This document shows, in pieces, positions 1-9,611 of a DNA stretch of 64,000 bases; position 1 is the stretch's first letter; each line of letters begins with the position of its first letter. The notes under the pieces were generated by a model, which was not told the DNA's origin, made no database searches, and saw nothing but the letters and a program-made list of their open reading frames with translations. The stretch is taken from contig JBPOJB010000001.1 in NCBI GenBank assembly GCA_052034005.1, positions 124,001-188,000 of the forward strand. Direction: 5' to 3'. The stretch is from JAAYDI01 sp052034005 (GTDB lineage: Bacteria; Planctomycetota; Planctomycetia; Pirellulales; Pirellulaceae). A program made the translations under genes and the position numbers.

Positions 1-388
1 GGCCCTGTTCGCGCAGGGTCTTGAGTTTCTCCCACCGCTCGCGGCGCATGGTCAACTCCACCTCGGCCGATTTGAGCGCGCCCCGGGCACGCATCGATTC
101 GTCGGCGATCGCCACCAGCGACACGTAGAGATCGTCATCCAGCCGCGCGAGGACCTGACCCTTGTCGACCGACGCGCCTTCCCGGACTTCCATCGACTTG
201 ATCGTCCCCGTCTCGACGGACGCGACATTCACCGTCCGATATGGTTCCGTGAAACCGTCGAATTCGCCGCCCCGGCCCAGGCTAACGCTCAGAAACGCCA
301 GCGCGCCCGTAAGCCAGGTGATCCAAGTTCTCGCCACGCGTGACGCGGAATACGACCTGCCCCAGCGCCGGCTGCCTCGCATGTTCAT
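1..388 (-). CDS. HlyD-family efflux adaptor, N-terminal part (cut by window edge)
   Basis: Periplasmic adaptor (membrane fusion protein) that would bridge an inner-membrane exporter to an outer-membrane channel. About 129 codons are visible and the frame runs off the left edge. The start is the ATG at 386-388, with a second ATG two codons on. A hydrophobic N-terminal segment (TWITWLTGALAFLSVS) fits a signal peptide or anchor. It is followed by the biotinyl-lipoyl-like core with motifs VREGASVDKGQVLARLDDD, typical of the family, and then the start of an alpha-helical hairpin rich in Glu and Arg. It lies 159 nt downstream of the TolC-type gene on the same strand, so the two are probably co-transcribed. 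The transported substrate cannot be told from this. Confidence 0.85.
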   Translation of the reverse strand, partial: MNMRGSRRWGRSYSASRVARTWITWLTGALAFLSVSLGRGGEFDGFTEPYRTVNVASVETGTIKSMEVREGASVDKGQVLARLDDDLYVSLVAIADESMRARGALKSAEVELTMRRERWEKLKTLREQG

Positions 389-547
389 GGCTGCACGCTT
401 CACCCACTACGTTCGTCATAAGCTGTACGGTCACCACAGAGTGACAGCACTCACCGCACAAACGTAGCTTATGGATCACGGACAGGTGGCGAGCGGATCG
501 CGGCGAGCTGGGCACGCCCGACCTGATTGCACCCCCCCGCGGCCGAC

Positions 548-2482
548 CTACCGGCTGGGCGTCGCGGCGGGGTATTTCTGGAACTGGAGCCGCGGCAGGC
601 CACCTTCACAGAAGCGGATCGGCTCGATCCCTTCCTGTTGCAGCAGCGTGCCGGTGGCCCGTTTGAGTTGGGTCTGGCTGACCGCGTAACTGCGCTGCGC
701 CAGCGCGAACCCGTACTCTTCCACCACCAGGCGATCCTGGGCGTCCAGCAGGTCTTCCAAGAGCAGGCTGCCGGAGCGCTCTTCGCCTGCCATGAGTTGC
801 CAGCGCTGGCGGGCGTCGTCGACTTCCGCCTGCGCCGCGACCATCGAGTGGTACTTGCCCGCCATCTCCTGATAGGTCGCGTGGACCTCCCGGACGGCGA
901 TCTCCACGTCGGTGGAGAGCATCTGGATGATCTCGTCGAGCCGTTCGGTCACCTGGCGGAGTTGCAGGCAGCGGCGTTGCAGCCGCGCCTTGGCCGCCCG
1001 CCGCTGCAATGGCACTTCGAAGAGGAGGCCGGCCGAGTAGCCGGGTTCCCCTTCGCTGAACTGGTCGGCGAACGACTGTGCGATGTCGTAGCCGCCGTCG
1101 ATTCCGGACACGTAGGTTTCCAGGACCAGGTCCAAGGCCGGCAGCAGCTCCTTCTTCGACATGTTCAGACGCACGCTGGCCGCGCGGATCTCCTGCGAGG
1201 CGGCATCGATCTCCGGGCGATGCTGGAGCGCCGTCACCAAGGCATCCTGCAGATCCACGTCGATGCGGGTCGTTTCGGGCGGGTCCATGGGGATCAGTTC
1301 GGCGTGCGGGCTGCCCTGTAATTCGGGTGCGTTGGTGAGCGTTCGGATGCGCGCTTCGGTGTTGCGGATGTTGGCGTCCGAGCGAGCCAGTTCCGCTTGC
1401 CGCGCGGCGACAGCCGCCCGGGCGCGGATGATCTGACTCTCCAGCGCGTCGATGTCGCGACGCTGCTCGAGTTCCTCCAGAACGACTTGCGCCCGCTCCA
1501 AGTGCCGGTACTTCTGGGCCAGCACGGACCGCTGCAGATACAGCTCCCAGTACATGTCGGCAACCTGCGTGAGCTGCTGCTGAAGGCTGGCGATCGTCTC
1601 GTCCATGGCGATCGTCGTGTCCAACTCGGCCAACACGATCAGCGACGTGTTGTAGGGGCGGCCGAAGCCGTTCAGCAGCGGCTGATCGAAGCTCAACGAC
1701 AGCCGCGCATTGCCCTGCTGGTCCGGATTGAAGAACAGGGAGTTGCTGTCGCGGATGCCGATGCGCTGAGCGATTTCCCAGGAGCCGCCCAACGGGGTCC
1801 TTTTGCGCAGACCGGCTGAGAATCCCCAGTCCGCTTCACGCCAACGGGGCGGCCCACCCGTCTCCAAGTCGTTCCCGGTCGGATCGCTCCTGCGAAAGAA
1901 TTTCGATTCGGCAAACGCGCTTACGTCGAATGCCGCCCGCGCTTCCACAACGGCCGTCTGCTGGATCAGCACGTCCTCGCTTACCGCCCGCACGCGCGGC
2001 GAATAGGCCAGTGCGGCGATGACCAACGCATCAAGATCGATCGGATATGTGTCGGGGGCGGCACGCAGCGGTCGAGTGACAGCCTGCTGCCACCACGGTA
2101 CGAATCCCGCGGGCACTGCGGTCAATCGTGCGCCAAGTTCCGAAGCGTCCGGCTCTCGTCCTCGTGGGTGTGATGCGGGTGGAGGGGGCAGCCCATAAGC
2201 CCCGCTCTCGTCCGACGACACACGGGCACGGGTACTCCGCACCACCGCTTCAGAAACCCGTTCGTTTGCGCGCGCTACGCGGACCGGAGTCCGCCCGTAT
2301 TCGGATGCGCTGACCACCGGCGCGATTCTCCCGCCGATCCCGTCCCGCGTGTGGTCCTGGCCCCGGGCGGCAGTTGCGACGGTCAGGGTGCATAACCAGA
2401 GTGCCGGCAGCGTGCCGCACCACGTCCATGCCCCCAGCCCGAGCGTCCATCGCCACATCATTTCAGACCACCAGCGTCCCAT
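548..2482 (-). CDS. TolC-family outer-membrane efflux protein
   Basis: 644-residue outer-membrane efflux channel that would pair with the HlyD-type adaptor next to it. The N-terminus (about 42 residues) is hydrophobic and ends near ARGQ, as in a signal peptide. Residues from about 145 to 620 have the two-fold repeated helical architecture of the OEP family, for example DALVIAALAYSPRVRAVSEDVL and DALVTALQHRPEIDAASQEI, both typical of the first helix of each half. There is a roughly 100-residue low-complexity segment between signal peptide and core, longer than in E. coli TolC. The ATG at 2482 is taken as start; an internal ATG seven codons on is equally possible because neither has a clear ribosome binding site. 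Confidence 0.85.
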   Translation of the reverse strand: MGRWWSEMMWRWTLGLGAWTWCGTLPALWLCTLTVATAARGQDHTRDGIGGRIAPVVSASEYGRTPVRVARANERVSEAVVRSTRARVSSDESGAYGLPPPPASHPRGREPDASELGARLTAVPAGFVPWWQQAVTRPLRAAPDTYPIDLDALVIAALAYSPRVRAVSEDVLIQQTAVVEARAAFDVSAFAESKFFRRSDPTGNDLETGGPPRWREADWGFSAGLRKRTPLGGSWEIAQRIGIRDSNSLFFNPDQQGNARLSLSFDQPLLNGFGRPYNTSLIVLAELDTTIAMDETIASLQQQLTQVADMYWELYLQRSVLAQKYRHLERAQVVLEELEQRRDIDALESQIIRARAAVAARQAELARSDANIRNTEARIRTLTNAPELQGSPHAELIPMDPPETTRIDVDLQDALVTALQHRPEIDAASQEIRAASVRLNMSKKELLPALDLVLETYVSGIDGGYDIAQSFADQFSEGEPGYSAGLLFEVPLQRRAAKARLQRRCLQLRQVTERLDEIIQMLSTDVEIAVREVHATYQEMAGKYHSMVAAQAEVDDARQRWQLMAGEERSGSLLLEDLLDAQDRLVVEEYGFALAQRSYAVSQTQLKRATGTLLQQEGIEPIRFCEGGLPRLQFQKYPAATPSR

Positions 2483-2811
2483 GCGGTGTTTCGGTTCGGT
2501 GCCCGCTGACTACTCCACGCCCCACCGATGACTCGCGCATCTTTATCTCATTCGTCGCCCCGGTCGTAGTTTCCCCAGCGTCGCAGCCGTGCGACGGCCC
2601 ATTATCCGTCGGTATCTCCGCTACAACCCCTACCGCCCGCATTTCTTCACGTGGCGGGCCGGGGATGAACGGGCTGCGACGCTCAACCGCGTCACATCCC
2701 CAATCGCTGAACTATCTTTTCAATATCCGTTGTGTCCACTCCGGCGTGGCCCGCCGTGCCTCTCTGCGCCGCGCCCGCACTCCGCAAGGCACTGGTTTCT
2801 AAGGTGCTCAC
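2483..2811. other. Divergent intergenic region
   Basis: 329 nt between the minus-strand TolC-type gene and the plus-strand DUF4347 gene. It must hold both promoters, but I see no convincing -35/-10 pair, hairpin or small gene in it. Confidence 0.5.
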
Positions 2812-5800
2812 ATGATCTGGCACAAGCTGTTGGGAAGCGCCCCGCGGGCGATCCGGCAAATCTGGAGTGGGCCGCCACGCACACTGTGCGGCGGCTCGGC
2901 GCTCGAACTCACCGAGTTGGAAGAGCGGATCCTGATGAGCGCCACGCCACTCGCGCCGGATCTGTTGCCCGATGCGGATATCAGCCAATCGCCCGAATCG
3001 CACGACGGCGGACACGACGGCGGACACGACGGCGCTCACGAGGCCGCAGCGACGGAGTCGGTGACGCTCCACGATCTGTCGGACGGGGCATGGCCGACCT
3101 CCACGGCGGCCGACGACCTGCCGTCACAATCGGACCATGTGGCAAGCGAGCGGCATGAAGTCGTGTTCGTGGACACGGCCGTGACTGGCTATCAGGAGCT
3201 GTTGGCCCACCTGGCTGATCAACACAACGAGGCGGGCAGCCTGGATATCATACTCCTCGACCATCACGAGGAGGGTATTCAGCAGATCACCCGGGCCTTG
3301 GAGCAGTACGAGCAGCTGGATGCCGTGCGCTTCTTGTCGCACGGGAATGACGGCTCGGTCAGACTGGGCAGCACCTGGCTGGATGCCGATCACCTGACTG
3401 CCTATGCGGGCGAGATTGCCACGTGGAGCAACGCGCTCGCGCCCCACGCCGATATCCTCTTCTACAGTTGCGACCTGGCGGCGTCTCCGGAAGGTGTGAC
3501 ATTGCTGGAAGCAATCCACGCGTTGACCGGCGCCGATGTCGCCGCGAGTGTGGACGCGACGGGGCACGCGGACCTCCATGGCAATTGGACCTTGGAACAC
3601 CACGTCGGATCGATCGAAACGCACGAACTCATGACGGCTGAGGCCCGGGAGCAGTGGTACCACATCCTGTCGTCGGGTTATGTCCGCGACAGCTTCCACA
3701 CGGGCGGGTTCGCAGGAAACGTCGGCACCCACTCCTGGACAGGTAGTTGGCACGAACTCGGCGAGTCGGACGGCCCGGGATGGGGAAATGTACGCGTAGT
3801 CTACACGGACTTCGGATGGGATCTCACCCACTGCCTGGCGATCAACGGGGTTGGCGGCGCCGGCGCGTATCGCGAAGTCGACCTGAGTGATGCCATATCG
3901 GCAACTCTTTCATTCGACTACAAGCGCTCCTTCGTCGGCAGTTCCGCGCTGCTGGTCCAAGTGTCCGCTGACGGCGGCGCGAGCTGGACTACTCTGGACA
4001 GCATCACCGCGTCTAAATCCATGCCGGCGACGTACTCCTATGATATGTCGGCCTATGCCGATTCCCACACGCAGATCCGGTTCAGCGTGTCCACCAACGG
4101 CGGCGCGACTACGTATCTGGATAATGTCCGAATCGATTTCGAGTTGCTGTCCAACAATGCGCCGATCCTGGACATCGGCGACAGTCTGACGCTCTCCGAT
4201 ATTCTGGAGGATCAGTTCGACAACCCCGGCACATCCGTGGCCGCCATACTCGCCAGTGGCGGCAACGACCGGATCATCGATCCGGATGCCGCTTCCCAAG
4301 AAGGCATCGCCGTGACCGGCGTCGACGACACGCATGGGCAATGGCAATATGACGCGAATGCGAGCGGCGATTGGCAGGCGTTCGGGGCCGTGAGCGATAC
4401 GTCGGCGGTGCTCCTAGGCACCGATTCCCTGGTCCGCTTCGTGCCCGTAGCCGATTTCTCGGGTCCCGCCGGTGCATTCCAATTCCGAGCCTGGGATCAC
4501 ACCACTGGCAGCGTGGGCGACATCGGGTGCGACGTGTCGATCAACGGCGGCTCCACCGCCTTCAGCACCGAAACCGATTCGGCGAGCATCACGGTCCTCG
4601 CCGTGAACGACGCGCCGGTTCTGACGCTGCCCGGGGATCTGAGCGTGGCGGAGGACACGGACCTGGCGATCACCGGGCTGTCGGTGGCCGACGTGGACAG
4701 TGGCAGTGGGGAGCTGCAGGTGACGCTGAGCGTCGAGCACGGGCAGTTGATGCTCGGCACGACGGCGGGGCTCACCTTCACGACGGGCGACGGCACGGGC
4801 GATCCGACGCTGGTCTTCACGGGTTCGCTGGAGGATCTGAACGCGGCGCTTGGCTCGCTCACCTACCGTCCGGACCTGGACTACTACGGCTCGGACGCGA
4901 TCAGCGTGGTGGTGGACGACCAGGGCAACACGGGTGCGGGCGGCCCATTGTCGGACAGCGGCAGCGTGGACTTGACCATTACGCCGGTCAACGACGCGCC
5001 GGTTCTGACGCTGCCCGGGGATCTGAGCGTGGCGGAGGACACGGACCTGGCGATCACCGGGCTGTCGGTGGCGGACGTGGACAGCGGCAGCGGGGAGCTG
5101 CAGGTGACGCTGAGCGTCGCGCATGGGCAGTTGATGCTCGGCACGACGACGGGGCTCACCTTCACGACGGGCGACGGCGCGGGCGATCCGACGCTGGTCT
5201 TTACGGGTTCGCTGTCGGACCTGAACGCGGCGCTCAGCTCGCTCACCTACCGTCCAGACCTGGACTACCACGGCTCGGACGCGATCGCCGTGGTGGTGGA
5301 CGACCTGGGCAACACGGGGGCGGGCGGGCCGTTATCGGACTGCGGCAGCGTGGACTTGACCATTACGCCGGTCAACGACGCGCCGACCTCCAAGGGATTC
5401 GCCATTGTTGAAGTAGACGAAGACGCCCCGAGGTCACGTATTGACCTGTTTGCCGTGTTTGATGACGTGGAACAGCCGGCCGAGACGCTTGAATATACGA
5501 TCGTCGACATCGTGCACCCCGAGCTGTTCGCTCGGGTGGCCGTCGATCAGACCCATGGCTGGCTGATCTTGGATTACGCGCCGAACATGTTCGGCAGTGC
5601 GGCCATCACGGTGTGTGCCCGCGATGCCGAGGGACAAAGTGTCACAGACGTTCTGACTGTCGTAGTACACCCCGTCAACGATGCGCCGGTCTCGTCGCCC
5701 AACAGCTACACGATACGTGCGGATCAGACGCTGGTCGTAAGTGCGCCGGGCGTCCTGATCAACGACACCGATGTAGACGGAGACGTTCTTTCGGCAATTC

Positions 5801-6663
5801 TGGTGCGCGGGCCGCAGAGCGGCACGTTGATACTGAATGCAGACGGTTCGTTCACGTACGTACCGGTAGCCAGCTATTCCGGCCTTGTCACGTTCTCCTA
5901 TCGGGCCACGGATGGCGAGGAGATGTCGCAGCATACATTAGTCGCGATCAACGTGACAAGCGCGATCAATGCGGTCGAGTTCAAGCCGGACGTGGCGGAG
6001 AAGTCGTCGGCTGCGACGGATGACAAGGCCGTGCCTCAGACGCCGGACACGGCGGTCGACCTGATATCTCAAGATCACCCTCACCTCGCGCTGCTCTCGT
6101 ATGCGGAGCTACCCAGCGCGGTGGTTCAAGACGATGAGGCGGCGCCTGCTCGCATTCACGCGCCTCAGCGGGCCGACGATCCGGCAGGCGACATCGACGA
6201 TTCAGCGGCGTTTCTGAACCAGGAGTCTTGGACGTCCGCGGGGAGTGAGGCGCACGCGTATCGCGCCGTCGCGCGTGATCGGTCGGGCGATGACGGGGCG
6301 GAAATGCTGATGAGATTCATCGAGACGGTGGCCTTGCCCGCTGCGCAGGAAGTGGTTGCGCCCGTGATCGCGATCGCGCAGAGCGAGGTGGCCGATCTGA
6401 GCACATTGTTGCACGACGACAGTCTGTTCCATCGTTGGATGATCGGGTCAGCGGTGGGTGTCACCACCGGCCTGACCGTGGGCTACGTATTCTGGACCGT
6501 GCGCGCCGGGTACTTGCTGACCGGGCTGGTGGCCCAAGTGCCGGCCTGGCGGTTTGTTGACCCGCTGCCGATCTTGAATTCGCTTGGGGGCGAGGCGGTT
6601 CCTGGGGACGGCGAGTCGTTGGCTTCGATCGCCGAGTCGGGCCGGGCGGAGCCGGCGGCATGA
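2812..6663 (+). CDS. LEPR-XLL-type DUF4347/cadherin-like surface protein
   Basis: 1283-residue predicted extracellular or envelope protein. Residues about 28-50 contain a LEPR-XLL-like motif (ELEERILMSATPL), the planctomycete N-terminal signature of giant secreted proteins. A short DGGHDGGHDGAHE repeat follows, then a DUF4347 domain (about 117-275, with FLSHGNDGSVRLG and ILFYSCDLAAS). The middle is a string of cadherin/Ig-like repeats, each closing with VNDAP. Two are 128-residue near-identical copies, and a VCBS/Big-type module (DVDGDVLSAILV) follows. A single hydrophobic segment near the C-terminus (TTGLTVGYVFWTVRAGYLL) is followed by WRFVDPLPIL; I recall similar endings in planctomycete LEPR-XLL proteins. 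The start has AAGGTG six bases upstream. The ligand is unknown. Confidence 0.85.
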   Translation: MIWHKLLGSAPRAIRQIWSGPPRTLCGGSALELTELEERILMSATPLAPDLLPDADISQSPESHDGGHDGGHDGAHEAAATESVTLHDLSDGAWPTSTAADDLPSQSDHVASERHEVVFVDTAVTGYQELLAHLADQHNEAGSLDIILLDHHEEGIQQITRALEQYEQLDAVRFLSHGNDGSVRLGSTWLDADHLTAYAGEIATWSNALAPHADILFYSCDLAASPEGVTLLEAIHALTGADVAASVDATGHADLHGNWTLEHHVGSIETHELMTAEAREQWYHILSSGYVRDSFHTGGFAGNVGTHSWTGSWHELGESDGPGWGNVRVVYTDFGWDLTHCLAINGVGGAGAYREVDLSDAISATLSFDYKRSFVGSSALLVQVSADGGASWTTLDSITASKSMPATYSYDMSAYADSHTQIRFSVSTNGGATTYLDNVRIDFELLSNNAPILDIGDSLTLSDILEDQFDNPGTSVAAILASGGNDRIIDPDAASQEGIAVTGVDDTHGQWQYDANASGDWQAFGAVSDTSAVLLGTDSLVRFVPVADFSGPAGAFQFRAWDHTTGSVGDIGCDVSINGGSTAFSTETDSASITVLAVNDAPVLTLPGDLSVAEDTDLAITGLSVADVDSGSGELQVTLSVEHGQLMLGTTAGLTFTTGDGTGDPTLVFTGSLEDLNAALGSLTYRPDLDYYGSDAISVVVDDQGNTGAGGPLSDSGSVDLTITPVNDAPVLTLPGDLSVAEDTDLAITGLSVADVDSGSGELQVTLSVAHGQLMLGTTTGLTFTTGDGAGDPTLVFTGSLSDLNAALSSLTYRPDLDYHGSDAIAVVVDDLGNTGAGGPLSDCGSVDLTITPVNDAPTSKGFAIVEVDEDAPRSRIDLFAVFDDVEQPAETLEYTIVDIVHPELFARVAVDQTHGWLILDYAPNMFGSAAITVCARDAEGQSVTDVLTVVVHPVNDAPVSSPNSYTIRADQTLVVSAPGVLINDTDVDGDVLSAILVRGPQSGTLILNADGSFTYVPVASYSGLVTFSYRATDGEEMSQHTLVAINVTSAINAVEFKPDVAEKSSAATDDKAVPQTPDTAVDLISQDHPHLALLSYAELPSAVVQDDEAAPARIHAPQRADDPAGDIDDSAAFLNQESWTSAGSEAHAYRAVARDRSGDDGAEMLMRFIETVALPAAQEVVAPVIAIAQSEVADLSTLLHDDSLFHRWMIGSAVGVTTGLTVGYVFWTVRAGYLLTGLVAQVPAWRFVDPLPILNSLGGEAVPGDGESLASIAESGRAEPAA
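4603..5370 (+). repeat. Two tandem 384-nt repeats inside the DUF4347 gene
   Basis: Units run 4603-4986 and 4987-5370, each coding 128 residues beginning V-N-D-A-P-V-L-T-L. They are nearly identical at the DNA level, including long stretches without synonymous change, so the duplication is recent or kept homogeneous by recombination. The other cadherin-like units in the protein are much more diverged. Confidence 0.9.
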
Positions 6664-6856
6664 GCGGCAAGGCGCTTCCCATTCCGGCCGCTATTTCTGC
6701 CAGGACCGTCACAGGCCCTACGTTGAGCGTGAGTCGGGTGCGTGCCGTGGGCTGGAAGGGAGGGCATCGGCCGGGGCATCGCTCCCTGCGGCTCCCCCGT
6801 TTTACGTCCTATGTTTAGAGGGTTGCTCGTATCGCCTCCATTGCGGGACTGGGCGG

Positions 6857-9340
6857 ATGTTCTCTCCACGGTCGCGGATCGCACTCGGCATCAGCTGCAC
6901 AGTGGTCAGCGTGGTGCTGATTGCCATGAACGTCGGGATCCTGCCCGACTACCGCGCCGTATCCATGCGCGGCCGTGTCCAGTTGTGCGAGGCGATCGCC
7001 GCCAATAGTTCGGTCATGGTGCGGCAACGCGACGTGCGGCGCATGCAGGCGGTGCTCGATCTGCTTGTCGACCGAAATGACGACATCGTGTCAGCGGGTG
7101 TGCGGCGTTCCGATGGCAGCCTGGCCGCCGAAGTCCGCGGTCACGGCCGGACGTGGCGGCCGCTGGTGGACGGGCGGTCCGTGCCGACGCAGATCTCCGT
7201 GCCGATCCACGCGGGCGATCGGGTATGGGGCTCTGTGGAGCTGGCCTTCGAGCCGTTCGAGCCGCCCGGTTGGTGGGGCTACATCGCCAACCGGCAGGTG
7301 CTGTACGTCCTGTTCGTGGGCGTCATTACCTTTTTCCTCTCGAGTCTCTACTTGCGCAAGGCGCTTCCACATGTTGACCCGTCGAAGGTCGTCCCAGGTC
7401 GCGTCCGGTCGGCGCTGGACACGCTGGCCGAGGGCTTGTTGGTGCTGGATGACCACTACCGCATCATGCTGGCGAACCAATCGTTGGCCAGGATTGTCGG
7501 CGAACCGCCGGAGCGCTTGATGGGCCGCTGCGCTGCGGACTTGCCGTGGGCTGCCTTGTCGGACGCGGATCGGCTGGAGTATCCGTGGGAGACCGCCATC
7601 CGCGACGAAGCGCCGCTGACCGGCGTGATGATGCGCCTGGTGGATCAGGAGGGTAAACGCCGATCGTTCATGGTCAATTGCACGCCGATCCCCGGCAATG
7701 ACGGGCGGACACGCGGTGTGCTGGCCAGCCTGGAGGATGTCACGCAGCTGGAGGAGACCCAACAGGAGCTCAGTCGCTCGAAGGAAGCTGCGGACGCCGC
7801 CAACCAGGCGAAGAGCGATTTCCTGGCCCGGATGAGCCACGAGATCCGCACACCGATGAATGCGATCCTCGGCTTCACCGACGTGCTGCGGCGCGGGTTC
7901 GACAGCGACGAGCTGGAACGGCAGGAGTATCTGGACACGATCCATGCGAGCGGCGAACACCTGCTGAACCTGATCAACGACATCTTGGATCTGTCGAAGG
8001 TCGAGGCCGGCCGGTTGGACATCGAGCGAACCCAGTGCTCGCCGCTCCAGCTGATGCAGGAGGCCATGAGCGTGCTCCGCGGACAGGCCGAGAAGAAAGG
8101 GATCGCGCTCACCTACGAGGCGCCCGACGGGTTGCCTGAGCAGGTGACTACGGACCCCGTGCGGTTCCGGCAGCTGTTGACGAACCTGATCGGGAACGCC
8201 ATCAAATTCACCGAACAGGGCAGCGTGCGCGTCGTCGCGCGGCTGTCGCCCAGGGGCCGACAGACGCTGTTGGCCGTCGATGTCATCGACACGGGCATCG
8301 GGATCCCGGACGACAAGCTCGAGAAGATCTTCGACCCGTTCGTCCAGGCCGACACGTCCGTGACGCGCCGGTTCGGCGGCACCGGACTGGGGCTGGCCAT
8401 CTGCCGGCGATTCGCCGAGGCGCTCGGTGGCGAACTGACCGTGCGGAGCGAGTTTGGCAAGGGCAGCGTCTTCACGTTCACCATTGACCCCGGCCTGCTG
8501 GACGGCGTGCGCATCCTGTCGGCCGACCAGCTCGTCCACGGCTTCCGCAGGACGGTTGTCGCGCGCACATGTCGCGGCCAACTGCCGGCTGTGCGCGTGC
8601 TGGTCGTCGATGACGGCGACTCCAACCGCAAGCTCATCAGCCTGGTGCTGAGCCGCGCCGGGGCCGTCATCCAGTGTGCACGCCACGGCAAGGAAGCGGT
8701 GGAGGCGGCGGCACGCATGTCGTTCGACCTGGTGTTGATGGACATGCAGATGCCGGTCATGGACGGCTGGACGGCCACGCGCATCCTGCGCGAACGCGGG
8801 CTGACCATGCCCATCATCGCTCTGACGGCCGACGCCATGAAGGGCACGGAGGAGAAGTGCCGCGCGGCCGGCTGCAGCGGGTTCCTGACCAAGCCGATCG
8901 ACATGGACCGACTGGTCGGGGCGCTGACCGAGACGCTGCAGGAGCACGGGTACGAGTTCCCGGAGGCGGAGCCGTCCGGCGGCACGGTGGTGGAGATGAG
9001 CCGTGTCGGCCGCACGGCCATCCATTCCACGCTGCCGACCGACGACGCGGATTTCTGTGCCATCATCGCGGAGTTCGAGTCGCGGCTGAGACAGCGGCTG
9101 ACGGCGATGCGGGCCGCCTTCGAGGCCGGCAACCGGAACGAACTCGCCTTCCTGACGCACTGGCTCAAGGGCTCCGGCGGCACCGCCGGGTTCCACGAGT
9201 TCACGGAACCGGCCAGGGAGCTGGAACGACTGCTCAAAACGGCCGCCGATAACGATAGCATTGCGGAGGTGCTTGAGGAGATTGCGGCGATTGCCGATTG
9301 TATCGTCGTGCCACCGATGCCAGTTGCCGGGTCGACATAA
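6857..9340 (+). CDS. Membrane hybrid sensor histidine kinase (PAS-HisKA-HATPase-REC-HPt)
   Basis: 827-residue hybrid kinase. Domain order: N-terminal transmembrane helix (about 7-30), a roughly 110-residue extracytoplasmic sensor, a second helix (YVLFVGVITFFLSSLYL), a PAS-like domain, HisKA with the phospho-acceptor His about residue 328 in MSHEIRTPMN, and HATPase_c with DTGIGIP and GGTGLGLAI. A receiver follows with Asp about 629 in VLMDMQMPVMDGW, then an HPt domain with His about 768 in THWLKGSGG. This is a complete internal phosphorelay. The ATG at 6857 is chosen because it starts directly before the first membrane helix; the longer open frame upstream overlaps the previous gene and is not protein-like. 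The REC-HD-GYP gene 271 nt downstream is the obvious output partner. Confidence 0.9.
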   Translation: MFSPRSRIALGISCTVVSVVLIAMNVGILPDYRAVSMRGRVQLCEAIAANSSVMVRQRDVRRMQAVLDLLVDRNDDIVSAGVRRSDGSLAAEVRGHGRTWRPLVDGRSVPTQISVPIHAGDRVWGSVELAFEPFEPPGWWGYIANRQVLYVLFVGVITFFLSSLYLRKALPHVDPSKVVPGRVRSALDTLAEGLLVLDDHYRIMLANQSLARIVGEPPERLMGRCAADLPWAALSDADRLEYPWETAIRDEAPLTGVMMRLVDQEGKRRSFMVNCTPIPGNDGRTRGVLASLEDVTQLEETQQELSRSKEAADAANQAKSDFLARMSHEIRTPMNAILGFTDVLRRGFDSDELERQEYLDTIHASGEHLLNLINDILDLSKVEAGRLDIERTQCSPLQLMQEAMSVLRGQAEKKGIALTYEAPDGLPEQVTTDPVRFRQLLTNLIGNAIKFTEQGSVRVVARLSPRGRQTLLAVDVIDTGIGIPDDKLEKIFDPFVQADTSVTRRFGGTGLGLAICRRFAEALGGELTVRSEFGKGSVFTFTIDPGLLDGVRILSADQLVHGFRRTVVARTCRGQLPAVRVLVVDDGDSNRKLISLVLSRAGAVIQCARHGKEAVEAAARMSFDLVLMDMQMPVMDGWTATRILRERGLTMPIIALTADAMKGTEEKCRAAGCSGFLTKPIDMDRLVGALTETLQEHGYEFPEAEPSGGTVVEMSRVGRTAIHSTLPTDDADFCAIIAEFESRLRQRLTAMRAAFEAGNRNELAFLTHWLKGSGGTAGFHEFTEPARELERLLKTAADNDSIAEVLEEIAAIADCIVVPPMPVAGST

Positions 9341-9611
9341 CCGTTGCCTGCCGCACAACTGTCAGACCCCCCGGAAACTGCTGCGAGTTGCCTCAAACCG
9401 CCGACTTCCCCGCCCGCGCCGCACTAGTGACGGCCGACCATGCCCTAGACTCTTGTATTGGGCATTCTCGGCACGCGCGCACACCACCACTACCACCACC
9501 ACCACGCGGGATCGCGGGATGACCGGGCCAACGCACACCTGCAACGCACACCTGGGCAGGTGATTGACCCGGTGCATCTCTCCGGGCACGGCGAACGAAG
9601 GCGGTTCTCAC
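9341..9611. other. Intergenic region with CAC-rich tract
   Basis: 271 nt between the hybrid kinase and the HD-GYP regulator. It contains a short (CAC)n-like purine/pyrimidine-biased tract around 9480-9507. I see no clear terminator, so read-through from the kinase gene is possible. Confidence 0.4.

Noticed and set aside
7091..9358. 755-codon open frame antisense to the hybrid kinase
   Set aside because: Low-complexity translation; the sense strand has clear kinase domains.
9478..9510. CAC-rich tract as a tandem-repeat regulatory element
   Set aside because: Short and imperfect; no second copy and nothing to tie it to regulation.
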